NCBI GenBank assembly: GCA_002399025.1
Contig: DHCV01000007.1
Coordinates: forward strand, 98,083-162,082
DNA from: Bacteroidales bacterium UBA4893
GTDB taxonomy: Bacteria > Bacteroidota > Bacteroidia > Bacteroidales > P3
Reading direction: 5' to 3'
DNA length: 64,000 nt
The position numbers and the translations under genes are program-made. Position 1 is the stretch's first letter. Every line of letters starts with the position of its first letter. The notes under the pieces were generated by a model. The model saw only the letters and a list, made by a program, of their open reading frames with translations. It was not told the DNA's origin and made no database searches. This document shows, piece by piece, positions 17,535 through 26,518 of this stretch.

Positions 17535-18464
17535 TTATTGTCTTTGTTTTATCTGATTAATTAATAAACTAGTAAATACTCTTGCTCCATTATCATTTAA
17601 ATGTGCTCCATCTTTATAAAACTCATTATTAGAAATTAATGATATGCCTCCATTATCATAAAAATGAATATTAGTTTTCTCTAATATATGAATTAATTCT
17701 TTATAACTATTAATCCCTTTATAGTTAAGCGTGGAATATCTTGGCGAAATTGAGAATATTAATTTAATATTTTTTTCCTTAGAAATATGTATAATCTCAT
17801 TAAGTAGAGAAACAGTAAATTCATCCACACTATCATTAATCTCAATTTCATTTTTTGAAATTAATTCTGGATATTTATATCCTTTATTTGGTAAAGCCAT
17901 ATAACCTTTTTCACTTATATAGTCAGGCAAAAATATCTTTCCAAATATCGCAATAAACCTTGAGTTATATTTATACATAGAACTCATTATTTTTATGTTT
18001 TCAAATCTACTTTTCTTATGAATTATTTTTTTAAACATATCATTTTCATTATAGAAAGGATATAGTTCATATACTTCATCATAATCTGCAAATCCACTAG
18101 AGAGAAAATTAGGTTCTATATCAATAATTACAATCTTAGGAGTATATCTTTTAGAAATTGCATCGAACATAGCAGCAGAATAATAAAAAGGTTTACCATC
18201 CTTTCCACAATTGAAGGTTGATAAGCTTAAAGAATCCTCAACAATTGATGGTATATAATGATGATTAGCTCTTGATGAACCCAAAATAATAACATCAGAA
18301 TCTACTTTCTTTATCGTATATTCTGTTCTCATAGCATTAGGAGCTTTACTAAGTGCTATATCTGAAATCTTCTGAAAAAATACACCTACCAAAATATCAG
18401 CCACTACAACTAATAATAATACAATAGATAAACTTCTAATCAATAACCTTATATCTCTTTTCAT
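17535..18464 (-). CDS. SGNH/GDSL-like hydrolase, partner of MBOAT
   Basis: The 309-residue protein has an N-terminal membrane anchor (LLIRSLSIVLLLVVVADILV). A periplasmic SGNH-like domain follows: VIILGSSRANHHYIP holds the nucleophile serine, and KDGAHLNDNG near the C-terminus gives the Asp-x-x-His pair. It is 10 bp from the MBOAT gene. AlgI/AlgJ-AlgX and DltB/DltD systems use the same pairing: the MBOAT protein moves an acyl group across the membrane and the SGNH-like protein transfers it to the polymer. O-acetylation of the exported polysaccharide is the likely role. Confidence 0.8.
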   Translation of the reverse strand: MKRDIRLLIRSLSIVLLLVVVADILVGVFFQKISDIALSKAPNAMRTEYTIKKVDSDVIILGSSRANHHYIPSIVEDSLSLSTFNCGKDGKPFYYSAAMFDAISKRYTPKIVIIDIEPNFLSSGFADYDEVYELYPFYNENDMFKKIIHKKSRFENIKIMSSMYKYNSRFIAIFGKIFLPDYISEKGYMALPNKGYKYPELISKNEIEINDSVDEFTVSLLNEIIHISKEKNIKLIFSISPRYSTLNYKGINSYKELIHILEKTNIHFYDNGGISLISNNEFYKDGAHLNDNGARVFTSLLINQIKQRQ

Positions 18465-18474
18465 ACATTATAGA

Positions 18475-19875
18475 TTAAAATTGGAAATATATAAATTGAC
18501 CACTATCAAAAACTCCAAACAATAAAATTATTGAAATCATAAGGATATAATAACTATATCTTTTTATTGCAAATCTTGAAGTTGAAAATTTAATATTTAA
18601 ATTATACTCGTCTTTAATATCTTTTAAGAACAATAAAGCAATTCCAATAAAAGAATATCCTAAAGTGGTTTGATTAATAAACAAACTACCTGGAGTGGAA
18701 AAAATCTTACTAATAATAATATAAGCGTCTGAAATTGTATTTGCTCTAAAAAATATCCAAGCAAAAGCAACAAGAATAAATGTTATTAAAATTTCTATCC
18801 CTTTTATTGTTTTGAATTTAGGTAAGTACCTATCTTTTAAAATTCCAAACACCTGATATACACCATGTAGCCCCCCCCAAACAACAAATGTATAATTAGC
18901 TCCATGCCATATACCACTCACAAAAAATGTTAGAAATAAATTGAATTTATGCCTAGTACTACTAACTTTATTCCCTCCTAATGGAATATAAAAGTAATCT
19001 TTAAACCATGTTGATAATGAAATGTGCCAACGTTTCCAAAAATCTTTAATTGATAAAGCAAAATATGGTCTATTAAAATTAGTCATTAAATCAAATCCCA
19101 TAATTTTAGCTGTACCGATCGCAATTAATGAATAACCAGCAAAATCACAATAAATTTGAATACTGAAAAATATTGTTGCCAAAATAAATGAGAAACCATT
19201 ATGATTGTCTACATTATTATAAACTGCATCAACATAAATTGACAATCTATCTGCTACTACAAGTTTCATAAAGTAGCCCCAAAGCATAATTTTTAAACCA
19301 GCAGAAATTCTATTAAAATCTATATTATGAATATCTCTAAACTGTGGTAATAGATTTTTTGATCTTTCAATAGGACCTGCAACAAGCTGAGGAAAAAATG
19401 AAATAAATAATGCATAAATACCCAAATGTTTTTCAGCTTTTACATCACCTCTATACACATCAATTGTATAACCAACAGCTTGAAAAGTGTAAAAAGATAT
19501 TCCGACAGGAAGTAAAATATCAAGGTTAGGTACATCCCACCTAATATTCATTACTTCTAATATCTGGAAAATAGAATCATTTAAAAAATTAAAATACTTA
19601 AATAGAAATAGAATACCAAAGTTTATTATTAAACTAATAGTAAGATATATTCTTTTTCTCTTCCTATTATCTTTATATTTCTCTAAAAGTAAAGAACATG
19701 CATAAGTTATAAAAGTCGAACCAAATATTAAAACTGCATAAACTGGATTCCAGTTCATATAGAAATAATAACTTGCTAACAATAGGAATAACCATCTATA
19801 TTTGTGAGGGATAATGAAATATAATACACAAACTAATGGAAAGAAAATTAAAAAGATGAAAGAATTAAACAGCAT
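18475..19875 (-). CDS. MBOAT-family O-acyltransferase, AlgI-like
   Basis: An integral membrane protein of 466 aa with about ten hydrophobic segments. The AlgI/DltB signature region is present: PVGISFYTFQAVGY, LVAGPIERSKNLLP, NRPYFALSIKDFWKRWHISL and the catalytic histidine in VSGIWHGANYTF. It supplies acyl groups for O-acetylation of exopolysaccharide. It is translated just ahead of the SGNH partner. Upstream lies a 400-bp region with a glycosyltransferase remnant. Confidence 0.92.
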   Translation of the reverse strand: MLFNSFIFLIFFPLVCVLYFIIPHKYRWLFLLLASYYFYMNWNPVYAVLIFGSTFITYACSLLLEKYKDNRKRKRIYLTISLIINFGILFLFKYFNFLNDSIFQILEVMNIRWDVPNLDILLPVGISFYTFQAVGYTIDVYRGDVKAEKHLGIYALFISFFPQLVAGPIERSKNLLPQFRDIHNIDFNRISAGLKIMLWGYFMKLVVADRLSIYVDAVYNNVDNHNGFSFILATIFFSIQIYCDFAGYSLIAIGTAKIMGFDLMTNFNRPYFALSIKDFWKRWHISLSTWFKDYFYIPLGGNKVSSTRHKFNLFLTFFVSGIWHGANYTFVVWGGLHGVYQVFGILKDRYLPKFKTIKGIEILITFILVAFAWIFFRANTISDAYIIISKIFSTPGSLFINQTTLGYSFIGIALLFLKDIKDEYNLNIKFSTSRFAIKRYSYYILMISIILLFGVFDSGQFIYFQF

Positions 19876-20022
19876 AATTATTTATTCATATTAATTATTT
19901 AGGATGATTTTTTTAAATATATTTTTACAGAATCAAGTTTCATTATAGTGATAGTGAAAAGTCTATGAAATAAAATAAAAAGATTATAATATAAAAAGTA
20001 ATAAATACAATTTGAAAATCTT

Positions 20023-20079
20023 TTATGGGTTTCCCCTTTTAGCCGAATTAGTAGTAACATTAATTTGTAGTAGTTTCAT
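20023..20079 (-). pseudogene. possible N-terminal fragment of a GT4 glycosyltransferase
   Basis: The minus strand encodes MKLLQINVTTNSAKRGNP then a stop. The first twelve residues look like the start of the Bacteroidota GT4 family whose members typically begin MKxLQIN..NSGSTGRIAE. The homology breaks off where the glycine-rich loop should follow. It is probably the stub of a deleted glycosyltransferase, although 12 residues are thin evidence. Confidence 0.45.
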
Positions 20080-20222
20080 AATATCAATTTGTATTTTCAA
20101 ACTTTTACAACCTCAAAGAGAAGCCCTATAACAGAAACTTCTCTTTAATTCTTTTATAAATATTTATTCTTATATGTATAAACAAAAATGGTTGAGTTTT
20201 AGTTCAGAGTTTATTAAAAAGC

Positions 20223-20262
20223 GAGAAGTCCATAGAGGGAATCATATGGGCTTCTCATTTTT
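20223..20262 (-). terminator. bidirectional intrinsic terminator below the HU-like gene
   Basis: Stem gagaagtccat / atgggcttctc (one G-U pair) with a 12-nt loop. A T run follows on both strands. It ends the HU-like transcript about 30 bp after its stop codon. Confidence 0.7.
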
Positions 20263-20284
20263 TAAAAGGTTAAACCATTCTTAG

Positions 20285-20719
20285 TTATGGAGTTGGTTCT
20301 TCTTCCTCTCCATTTACAACTAAGCCCTTGAAGTCTAATTTTTGGATTTTTGCCTTGATATCTTTGATTTTCTTTCCAAAAACCACAGATGGTGCAAATC
20401 TCAAATAGACCCTCTTAATCGTAGTGGCATCCACCTCATCGGCAGTTGCCATTGCAGTTGCCTTTATTCCTAGGACAAATTTTCCTAAGTCTCCCAATTC
20501 TACTGCGTTTCCCTCTTCGACAGCCCAACCAATTACGGTCTCCAATTGAGCCAAGACACTTAAGATATCACCTCGAGATAATGACGATGTTTCTGCAATC
20601 ATCTCAGAAAGTTTTCTGGTATCAATTACATCATCGTACAAAATCTTTGCAACGTACTTCTCACCTGGTGAATAGCCGGTGGTGATATTCTTTTTTTGCT
20701 TAATGAATTTTAGAGCCAT
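20285..20719 (-). CDS. HU-like DNA-binding protein (Bacteroidales HU-related type)
   Basis: A 144-residue protein of the HU/IHF-related group common in Bacteroidales. It contains ISEM-like segment KLSEMIAETSSLSRGDI, a helical dimerisation part (LSVLAQLETVIGWAVEEG) and the beta-arm region VELGDLGKFVLGIKATA. The tail is acidic (NGEEEEPTP). Such proteins bind DNA with little specificity. The gene is monocistronic: repeats lie upstream and a strong terminator downstream. It divides the polysaccharide locus into two transcription blocks. Confidence 0.87.
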   Translation of the reverse strand: MALKFIKQKKNITTGYSPGEKYVAKILYDDVIDTRKLSEMIAETSSLSRGDILSVLAQLETVIGWAVEEGNAVELGDLGKFVLGIKATAMATADEVDATTIKRVYLRFAPSVVFGKKIKDIKAKIQKLDFKGLVVNGEEEEPTP

Positions 20720-21062
20720 AGAGCAAAAATTTTGGTGGTGAATAATGTTCGGAGATAAGCCCGTCCTATCTCTATAGTAACACGGTTACACTTCTTGAAC
20801 GCACCCATAAGTGTTTTATTTTTCAAAATCAAATATTTAACATTATTTAATATTCCAAATGCCAAAAATGTCGAAAAACGAGTAAAATTGAAAATTTATT
20901 TGATGTTTACCCCCTGTACTTTTGATTTTCGACCCCTAAACATCAGATGTTTGACCCCTAAACATCAAATAAACAAAGTCAAACATCAAATGAAAATTGC
21001 TCAATCATCAAGTAATCGAAGGACATATGTTAAATCCATTAACATTAATATTTTGAAAATCT
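20720..21062. other. intergenic region with repeated 'aaacatcaaat' words
   Basis: No gene is supported; an open frame on the plus strand here lacks any protein-like composition. Between 20895 and 20995 the words 'ttgatgttta', 'gacccctaaacatca' (twice) and 'aaacatcaaat' (several copies) recur in both orientations. They could be protein-binding sites upstream of the HU-like gene or only low-complexity repeats. Confidence 0.4.
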
Positions 21063-21326
21063 CTATGTATCGTCATCTTCAAGATTAATTCCAAATCTTT
21101 TTTTCAGCAATTCAATAACAGATTCCTTATCATATTTAACCATATCCTCTAAAATACCAACAGTAGAATTTAGAACCTCTCTAACAGTATCCTCATTGAT
21201 ATTCATTTCTTTGGCAATCAATGGTGCCATCTTCTCAATTTGAAATAAATATTCAATAGAATGCAAATTTTTCTTAGCCTCAATCTCTTTTAAAACTAAT
21301 TTTTCAATTCTTTCCTTGTCATCCAT
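21063..21326 (-). CDS. small helical hypothetical protein
   Basis: An 87-residue protein, mostly charged and helical (KERIEKLVLKEIEAKK..., ending GINLEDDDT). The ATG at 21326 is chosen; the longer frame up to 21377 is encoded by a low-complexity 'tgttgagttgttgag' repeat. I do not recognise a family. It lies next to another small protein (21420-21911), and the two may form a pair. Confidence 0.5.
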   Translation of the reverse strand: MDDKERIEKLVLKEIEAKKNLHSIEYLFQIEKMAPLIAKEMNINEDTVREVLNSTVGILEDMVKYDKESVIELLKKRFGINLEDDDT

Positions 21327-21419
21327 TTGTTTATTTGTTGAGATGTTGAGGTGTTGAGTTGTTGAGTTGCTAACCAATTTAAAAATTAAAAATTACAATT
21401 TAAAAATGAAACTAAAGTT

Positions 21420-21911
21420 CTAATCTGCAATAGTGTAGATATAATATTTTTCATATAGATCAAATAATTCATTGATTTTTTTCATAAACTCTATAATTTC
21501 TGCAAAACTTATACGCCTAAAATTATGAGCAGAAGCAATTATACTTTCACGAGAATCGAAGTTTAAAATACCAACACCATCAAGTATCTTATGAATAGTA
21601 TTTTTCTTCAAATTCCATAATATCATAAGTTCTTTTTGAATTTCATTAATCTCTGGAACAGTAAAAACAGAATTAGAAATTGAATAAGGGGATTTCTCAT
21701 CAAAAAGGAAAGCGATTTCTTTTAAAAGAAAGAGACTTAAAAGTTCAACAGAATTGTAATTAATAATACCTTCACGTCTTTTCATCACTTTATCAATCTC
21801 TGTATAGATATTAAACCAAGATTTAAAACTTATAAGTTGAAAATACAATCTATCATTTTTAATATGATCGGGATGTTTCATAATATATAAACTTTTCAGA
21901 TTAATAATCAA
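21420..21911 (-). CDS. hypothetical protein, helical
   Basis: The frame encodes up to 163 residues; a second ATG at 21881 (MKHPDHIKND) is as likely a start. It is rich in Leu, Ile, Lys and Glu with a C-terminal helix (ISFAEIIEFMKKINELFDLY). No motif or signal peptide is recognised. It sits between the HU-like gene and the ATP-grasp/Wzy block, separated by repeats on both sides, and may be accessory cargo. Confidence 0.5.
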   Translation of the reverse strand: MIINLKSLYIMKHPDHIKNDRLYFQLISFKSWFNIYTEIDKVMKRREGIINYNSVELLSLFLLKEIAFLFDEKSPYSISNSVFTVPEINEIQKELMILWNLKKNTIHKILDGVGILNFDSRESIIASAHNFRRISFAEIIEFMKKINELFDLYEKYYIYTIAD

Positions 21912-22269
21912 TCCACCTTCTTACTTATTCTATTAATTATTATCTATCATAATAACAGAAATTTAGAACAAACACCTATAATCTCAACTCATATTCTCCG
22001 TTTTTATTGTATTGTTTTTGATTTTTTATATGAGACTTCTTCTATCTCCAATAAATCTAACCTTAAATTTATTACTTCTCTTCATCTTACTTCTCTCCTT
22101 TTACCTTTTACTAAAATAAGTTTAAAAAAATTCTGAACTTAATTTATAATGCCAAACTGGATATACGGATCTTAATAATTATTCTAACATGATATTATAA
22201 GGTTAAAACTATTCTTTTCAATTTTAAACTTAACTCAACTCCTAACTCAAAACTGAATAGAATTAGTAT
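21912..22269. other. gene-free AT-rich spacer
   Basis: Only AT-rich sequence with C/T-rich words ('cttcatcttacttctc', 'ttttaccttttact') is visible. No promoter, hairpin or remnant ORF could be supported. Confidence 0.4.
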
Positions 22270-23283
22270 TTAAGACTTAAGTAAATCATCAATCATCCAA
22301 CCACAAAAATCAAAATTCTCTCCTTTATGCCAATTCAAATCTCTATCCCAATATCCTTCACATTTATCATAAGCTGGTGCAGTATAACCATAAGAAATTT
22401 CTACAATTAAAGGATTATTATCTTTATCAAAAACAAAATCATATGCAATACTTTGAGATTTTATTTTTTCATTTACTTCAAATGCAATTTTAACACATCG
22501 CTCATCAATTTGATTCTTATCATATATAATACTTCCTCCACCAGAAGCTCTAAAATCATTTTTTCTCACCAATCGCTTTAATGCAAATGCCTTATCTCCA
22601 ACCACGACAATTCTTATATCAAAACTATTATTAGGAATAAAATCTTGAAAATATACATATCCTTTTTCTCTATGATACATCTTTGCAAACTCTGTTGGAA
22701 TAAATAATCTTGCAAATCCCTTACATACACCAATAAATGTATCCTTACCTTGAATGAATTTAGAATATCTTTCTTTTAAATAACCAAGTCTATCAAATTG
22801 AGAGAAACCTCTTCCAAATGCTTTTCTTACAAATTTCTTTGCTTGTAATTTTGTTTTTGCAAGCTTTACATTTGCACTACCAGCTCCGCCTCTAAGTTTA
22901 AATACTTTAGGAAATGTTGTTTTATTAATCCACTCCATAGCTTCTTTCTTTGTATAGAAAACAAAAGAAGGAACAAAAGGGGCATCGATTGCTTCAAAAA
23001 GGTATTTCTGTCCTACCTTATCATCAAAATGCCAAGTGGTATTAAAATTTGGAAATACTTTCATCCCTCTTTGCTCAAGAGAATAAAGAAATTGTTTAGC
23101 AAAAAGAACATCCTTATAATTACCATGACTATGATGCCACATAAAAGCAGTACAATCACTTATTTGCTCTACAATATCACTATCGTAAGCATTAACTAAT
23201 ATAAATGAGATATTATTCTTTTCACAATAAGATACCCACCTATCGCTAAAACTTCCTTTACTATTATGTATTGCTATTTTCAT
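22270..23283 (-). CDS. ATP-grasp domain protein
   Basis: A 337-residue ATP-grasp enzyme. The lid/ATP site is FPKVFKLRGGAGSANVKLAK. The metal- and substrate-binding part follows in FQDFIPNNSFDIRIVVVG and in YDFVFDKDNNPLIVEISYGY, which carries the family's D...E/N pattern (RimK-like). These enzymes form amide or ester bonds through acyl-phosphates. Its start overlaps the end of the Wzy-like gene by 20 bp, so it is co-translated. A role in attaching an amino acid or another acid to the repeat unit is inferred from context. Confidence 0.8.
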   Translation of the reverse strand: MKIAIHNSKGSFSDRWVSYCEKNNISFILVNAYDSDIVEQISDCTAFMWHHSHGNYKDVLFAKQFLYSLEQRGMKVFPNFNTTWHFDDKVGQKYLFEAIDAPFVPSFVFYTKKEAMEWINKTTFPKVFKLRGGAGSANVKLAKTKLQAKKFVRKAFGRGFSQFDRLGYLKERYSKFIQGKDTFIGVCKGFARLFIPTEFAKMYHREKGYVYFQDFIPNNSFDIRIVVVGDKAFALKRLVRKNDFRASGGGSIIYDKNQIDERCVKIAFEVNEKIKSQSIAYDFVFDKDNNPLIVEISYGYTAPAYDKCEGYWDRDLNWHKGENFDFCGWMIDDLLKS

Positions 23284-24475
23284 ATGATTTTATTTTATTA
23301 TTATTCATTAAATTTGTTTTTCCTACTAAGTAGGCTAGAATTATTATAAGTGGAATAAGTCCAATATCAGTATATCCCATACTAAAAATAGTTTTCAAAA
23401 ACCAAATTAAAAGGATGGAGTTTATAATTTTTCTATCTCTATGCGACAAAAAATCTTTCTTAGAAAATCTATAGATTTGTGAAAAGAAAAATAGATATAT
23501 TAATACTCCAAGCATTCCAGACATAGCTAATAACTCAAGCCAGTCGTTATGGGCAAACATCCCTCCCATTTTAATCGTTGCTGCAAAACCAAATCCAAAT
23601 AAATAATTCCAAATACTATTGTAAGGGGATATAAAATAGTTCCAAATATATGTATATATTACATCTCTTCCACTTGAATCTCCCTCCAAAGTCCTTTCCA
23701 TTCTTAATTGAAGGTAATCACTACTAATATAAAAATAATAGATTAAGGAAGTCGAAATTATAATAAGAACAATCAAAACAAAAAGATTTTTTATAAAATA
23801 TTTCCCTGAGTTCTTAATATATTGTTGATAGAAATAGTAAAGAGTAAAAAGTACTGCAATTAAAATCGCACCTCTTTTTGCAGCCATCATAACAAATCCA
23901 AGAGAAACAAATAATAATCCTATAGCTAAACTTCGTCTTTTTATAAAATATAAAAAAGGCATAATATGCACAAAGGCAAAACCTGCATTATTTGTAAATT
24001 CCTCTCTATTTGTTTCAATAGAAATTTGTTCAGAACTTGAAAAATAACCTACTACTGCAAATAAAAAAAATATATAAAATAAATTTACTATTTCTTTCTC
24101 TGAAATCCTATTCTTATAAGATAAATAATAAACTGGGAAGAAAAAAGACAGGTTAAAAAATATACTTTTAACAATTGTCCATGTATCAAGTCTAAGTAAT
24201 CCATCTCCAGCATTTATTGCAGAAACTATAATTGTTTTATCCGAAAAAAAATAATACGCTACATTAAGAATGATCATTAAAACAAAACCATTAATAAGAG
24301 GAAGTTTCCAATGATTAATCAACAGAATAAAAAATACAACTTCAAATAACAATAAAATTGCAAGTGCGACTTTAGGCAAAAATAATCCACTCGGGATAAA
24401 AACACCCTGTGCAAAATAGAAAAAAAACAAAAAGAATATTAAATACTTTACTGTATTCAGTATATCGACTTTCAT
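23264..24475 (-). CDS. wzy: O-antigen polymerase/ligase-like protein (Wzy)
   Basis: A membrane protein of 403 aa with about 11 hydrophobic segments and a long periplasmic loop. The loop includes the arginine-rich part (LRMERTLEGDSSGR) and the GFGFAATIKMGG...AHNDWLELLAMSG motif, which corresponds to the HN motif of Wzy_C proteins. It polymerises lipid-linked repeat units in the periplasm. It is flanked by CapA (one-base overlap) and ATP-grasp genes. It is the only polymerase candidate in the locus. Confidence 0.83.
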   Translation of the reverse strand: MKVDILNTVKYLIFFLFFFYFAQGVFIPSGLFLPKVALAILLLFEVVFFILLINHWKLPLINGFVLMIILNVAYYFFSDKTIIVSAINAGDGLLRLDTWTIVKSIFFNLSFFFPVYYLSYKNRISEKEIVNLFYIFFLFAVVGYFSSSEQISIETNREEFTNNAGFAFVHIMPFLYFIKRRSLAIGLLFVSLGFVMMAAKRGAILIAVLFTLYYFYQQYIKNSGKYFIKNLFVLIVLIIISTSLIYYFYISSDYLQLRMERTLEGDSSGRDVIYTYIWNYFISPYNSIWNYLFGFGFAATIKMGGMFAHNDWLELLAMSGMLGVLIYLFFFSQIYRFSKKDFLSHRDRKIINSILLIWFLKTIFSMGYTDIGLIPLIIILAYLVGKTNLMNNNKIKSYENSNT

Positions 24476-25605
24476 TATTTAGATTTTGATTTAATTGTTT
24501 CTTCTAAAATATCTTTATGAGATTCACATCTAATTAGATTCAAGAGAAGTAGTTTATATTTATTTTTTATAAATGAAGGGAATAATTTTCTTCTTTGCAA
24601 TGCTAATATATATCTATTTCTTATCGGTTCTAAATATGAGAAATATTTAGATTTCTCTTTTTGAACTTGATTTAGAAAATTTGATTCTAATAGATTAACA
24701 TTATCTATGATTTGATTTAATTCATAAATCTTATTATCAAACTCTAATCTATCATCTAATATCTCAACATTTGGATTTTCTCCACACTGAACATAAGGAA
24801 TTAATTCAAAATCAATTTTATGATTAATTGATAGTTTTAAAATAAAGCCTTCTTCCCATAATTTATTTCTTTTACCATTCATTGAATCAAAACAGAAATT
24901 TCCTAATCCATAGAATATAGGCTTGCCATTATATATTTCAAAACCAGAATAACAATGTTGATGATGATTTACCACTACATCTGCTCCTGAATCAATAAAG
25001 AATTGATATGTTTCTTTCATCCTTGGTAAAGGTAATTGATAATGCTCTCTACCCCCATGAACTATAACAATAACATAGTCTGCTTTTTCTTTTGCTTCTT
25101 TTATTTGATAATGATTTTGAATAGGATTTAATGGAGCAGAACCACCAGTAGTTTCAGTAGCTATTGACCATTCCCTTTCACAAAAATTAATAAAAGCAAT
25201 TTTCTTCCCTTCTATTTCTTTATATAGAGTCTTCTTAGCTTCATTGATATTAATTCCTCCACCAAAATAATCAATAGTATATTCTTTTAAAGTATCAATA
25301 GTATCCTTAACCCCAACATCTCCAAAATCATAAAAATGATTATTTGCCAAAGTTACAGAATCAAATCCAGCATATTTAATTGCCTCTACAGCATTCTTAG
25401 TGCATTTCAAATTAGGACCTGTTTTTTCAATTGGCTTAGCATTATTAATCACAACTGGAGCCTCAAAATTCAAAATAGAATAATCAGCCTTATCAGTTAT
25501 CTCCTTTACTTGAGAAAAAACATCTCCATACCTTTTTTCCTCAATTAACTTTGCAACCCTCCTACGAGGACAAAAATCACCTGCTATTATTATATTAATT
25601 GACAT
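24475..25605 (-). CDS. CapA-family metallophosphatase-like protein (second copy)
   Basis: A 376-residue CapA domain protein. The motifs in order are IAGDFCPRR, LNFEAPV, NNHFYDFG, VHGGREHYQLP, NHHQHCYSGFE and FYGLGNFCFD. It has no signal peptide. The stop and the next start overlap by one base, and its start lies within the end of the AAC(3)-like gene. Its role beside Wzy and an ATP-grasp enzyme repeats the arrangement of the first CapA/TupA pair and suggests handling of a peptide-like substituent. Confidence 0.88.
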   Translation of the reverse strand: MSINIIIAGDFCPRRRVAKLIEEKRYGDVFSQVKEITDKADYSILNFEAPVVINNAKPIEKTGPNLKCTKNAVEAIKYAGFDSVTLANNHFYDFGDVGVKDTIDTLKEYTIDYFGGGININEAKKTLYKEIEGKKIAFINFCEREWSIATETTGGSAPLNPIQNHYQIKEAKEKADYVIVIVHGGREHYQLPLPRMKETYQFFIDSGADVVVNHHQHCYSGFEIYNGKPIFYGLGNFCFDSMNGKRNKLWEEGFILKLSINHKIDFELIPYVQCGENPNVEILDDRLEFDNKIYELNQIIDNVNLLESNFLNQVQKEKSKYFSYLEPIRNRYILALQRRKLFPSFIKNKYKLLLLNLIRCESHKDILEETIKSKSK

Positions 25606-26515
25606 TTTTCCCCAAGATTATATTAGAAATTAATGAATATATGTTGAGAATAGCATTTTTATATTCTTTTGAAAAGATTCTTTTAATCTGCTTAAGTAAA
25701 AAATCAAGTTTATTATTATTTGAAAAAGAGAATGATGTTCTACATATAACACAATTATCATTATCACATAAAATACTATTAATATCTTCATTTAATGATT
25801 TTGTTTCCAACTCTATTGATTTTTTCATATCAGTGATAATTGCATAACCATTTCCAACTTTTCCTTCAACATTCATCACCTCATTTAGAATTTTTTTTAT
25901 ATGTTTTTTAAAGCCATTTGAACAAAAAACAGCATTGGATGTTTCACGCCATTTAACTTTATTGTTTATTTTTGAATAGAGTCCATATTTTAATTTCCTT
26001 TGGTATTGATTATTGGCTCTTAAGACATTATTAAAGGAAATATGAGTTGTTCCAATAAATATCTCTCCTCCTATTCTTAGGCATTTGCAATTAAATTTAT
26101 TAGCAGCTTCATACAGCAACCAATACCCCTCTTTTTCAAATGTATGATTCTTGCATAAATAATCAGAATGTTTACCTATAACCACAAAAGGAAAGTCTAT
26201 TTTTTCTGATATTTTTGCATTAGGAAACTGAAATGCAGCTTTAGCCATAGCTCCTGTTGTGGGCAAGGGTCTATTAAATGTTGAATAAACTTTCCTTCTA
26301 TATAAAAGTCTAAGTTGACTAATATGTTTTTTAGGAAATGCAGTTAGAATTATTGTACCTTCATCTCCTATCACATCTAATAACGCATCTAAAAAGACTT
26401 TTGGACCTCCATTTATTTCTCCAATAGATTTATATGAAATTCTTAAAAAAAGAGTATCTCCCTCATTAATACCTAATGATTTCAAATCATTATAAATATC
26501 TTTGTATTCAAACAT
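25595..26515 (-). CDS. AAC(3)-fold acyl-CoA:amine acyltransferase
   Basis: The 306-residue protein belongs to the aminoglycoside 3-N-acetyltransferase fold: GDTLFLRISYKSIGEINGGP, GTIILTAFPK, RPLPTTGAMAKAAFQFP and VVIGKHSDYL. In this setting it most likely acylates an amino sugar nucleotide, not an antibiotic. It is directly downstream of a CitE-like lyase and a MaoC hydratase that could supply an unusual acyl-CoA. The last ~60 residues, with a cysteine pair (CDNDNCVIC), are atypical. Confidence 0.78.
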   Translation of the reverse strand: MFEYKDIYNDLKSLGINEGDTLFLRISYKSIGEINGGPKVFLDALLDVIGDEGTIILTAFPKKHISQLRLLYRRKVYSTFNRPLPTTGAMAKAAFQFPNAKISEKIDFPFVVIGKHSDYLCKNHTFEKEGYWLLYEAANKFNCKCLRIGGEIFIGTTHISFNNVLRANNQYQRKLKYGLYSKINNKVKWRETSNAVFCSNGFKKHIKKILNEVMNVEGKVGNGYAIITDMKKSIELETKSLNEDINSILCDNDNCVICRTSFSFSNNNKLDFLLKQIKRIFSKEYKNAILNIYSLISNIILGKNVN

Positions 26516-26518
26516 TTT

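Larger units (their letters stand above)
19876..20284. other. intergenic region with a gene remnant and terminators
   Basis: The stretch separates MBOAT from the HU-like gene. It holds a short glycosyltransferase-like remnant (20023-20079), a weak hairpin at about 20117-20145 with stem agagaag/cttctct, and a stronger bidirectional terminator at 20223-20256. Nothing else is seen. Confidence 0.5.

Noticed and set aside
20795..21088. Plus-strand open frame upstream of the HU-like gene
   Set aside because: Its translation is built from the repeated 'aaacatcaaat' words and overlaps the end of the small minus-strand gene; no protein features.
25595..26515. Aminoglycoside resistance gene
   Set aside because: The AAC(3) fold is present, but the gene is embedded and coupled in a capsule operon with acyl-CoA enzymes, so a sugar acyltransferase is more likely.
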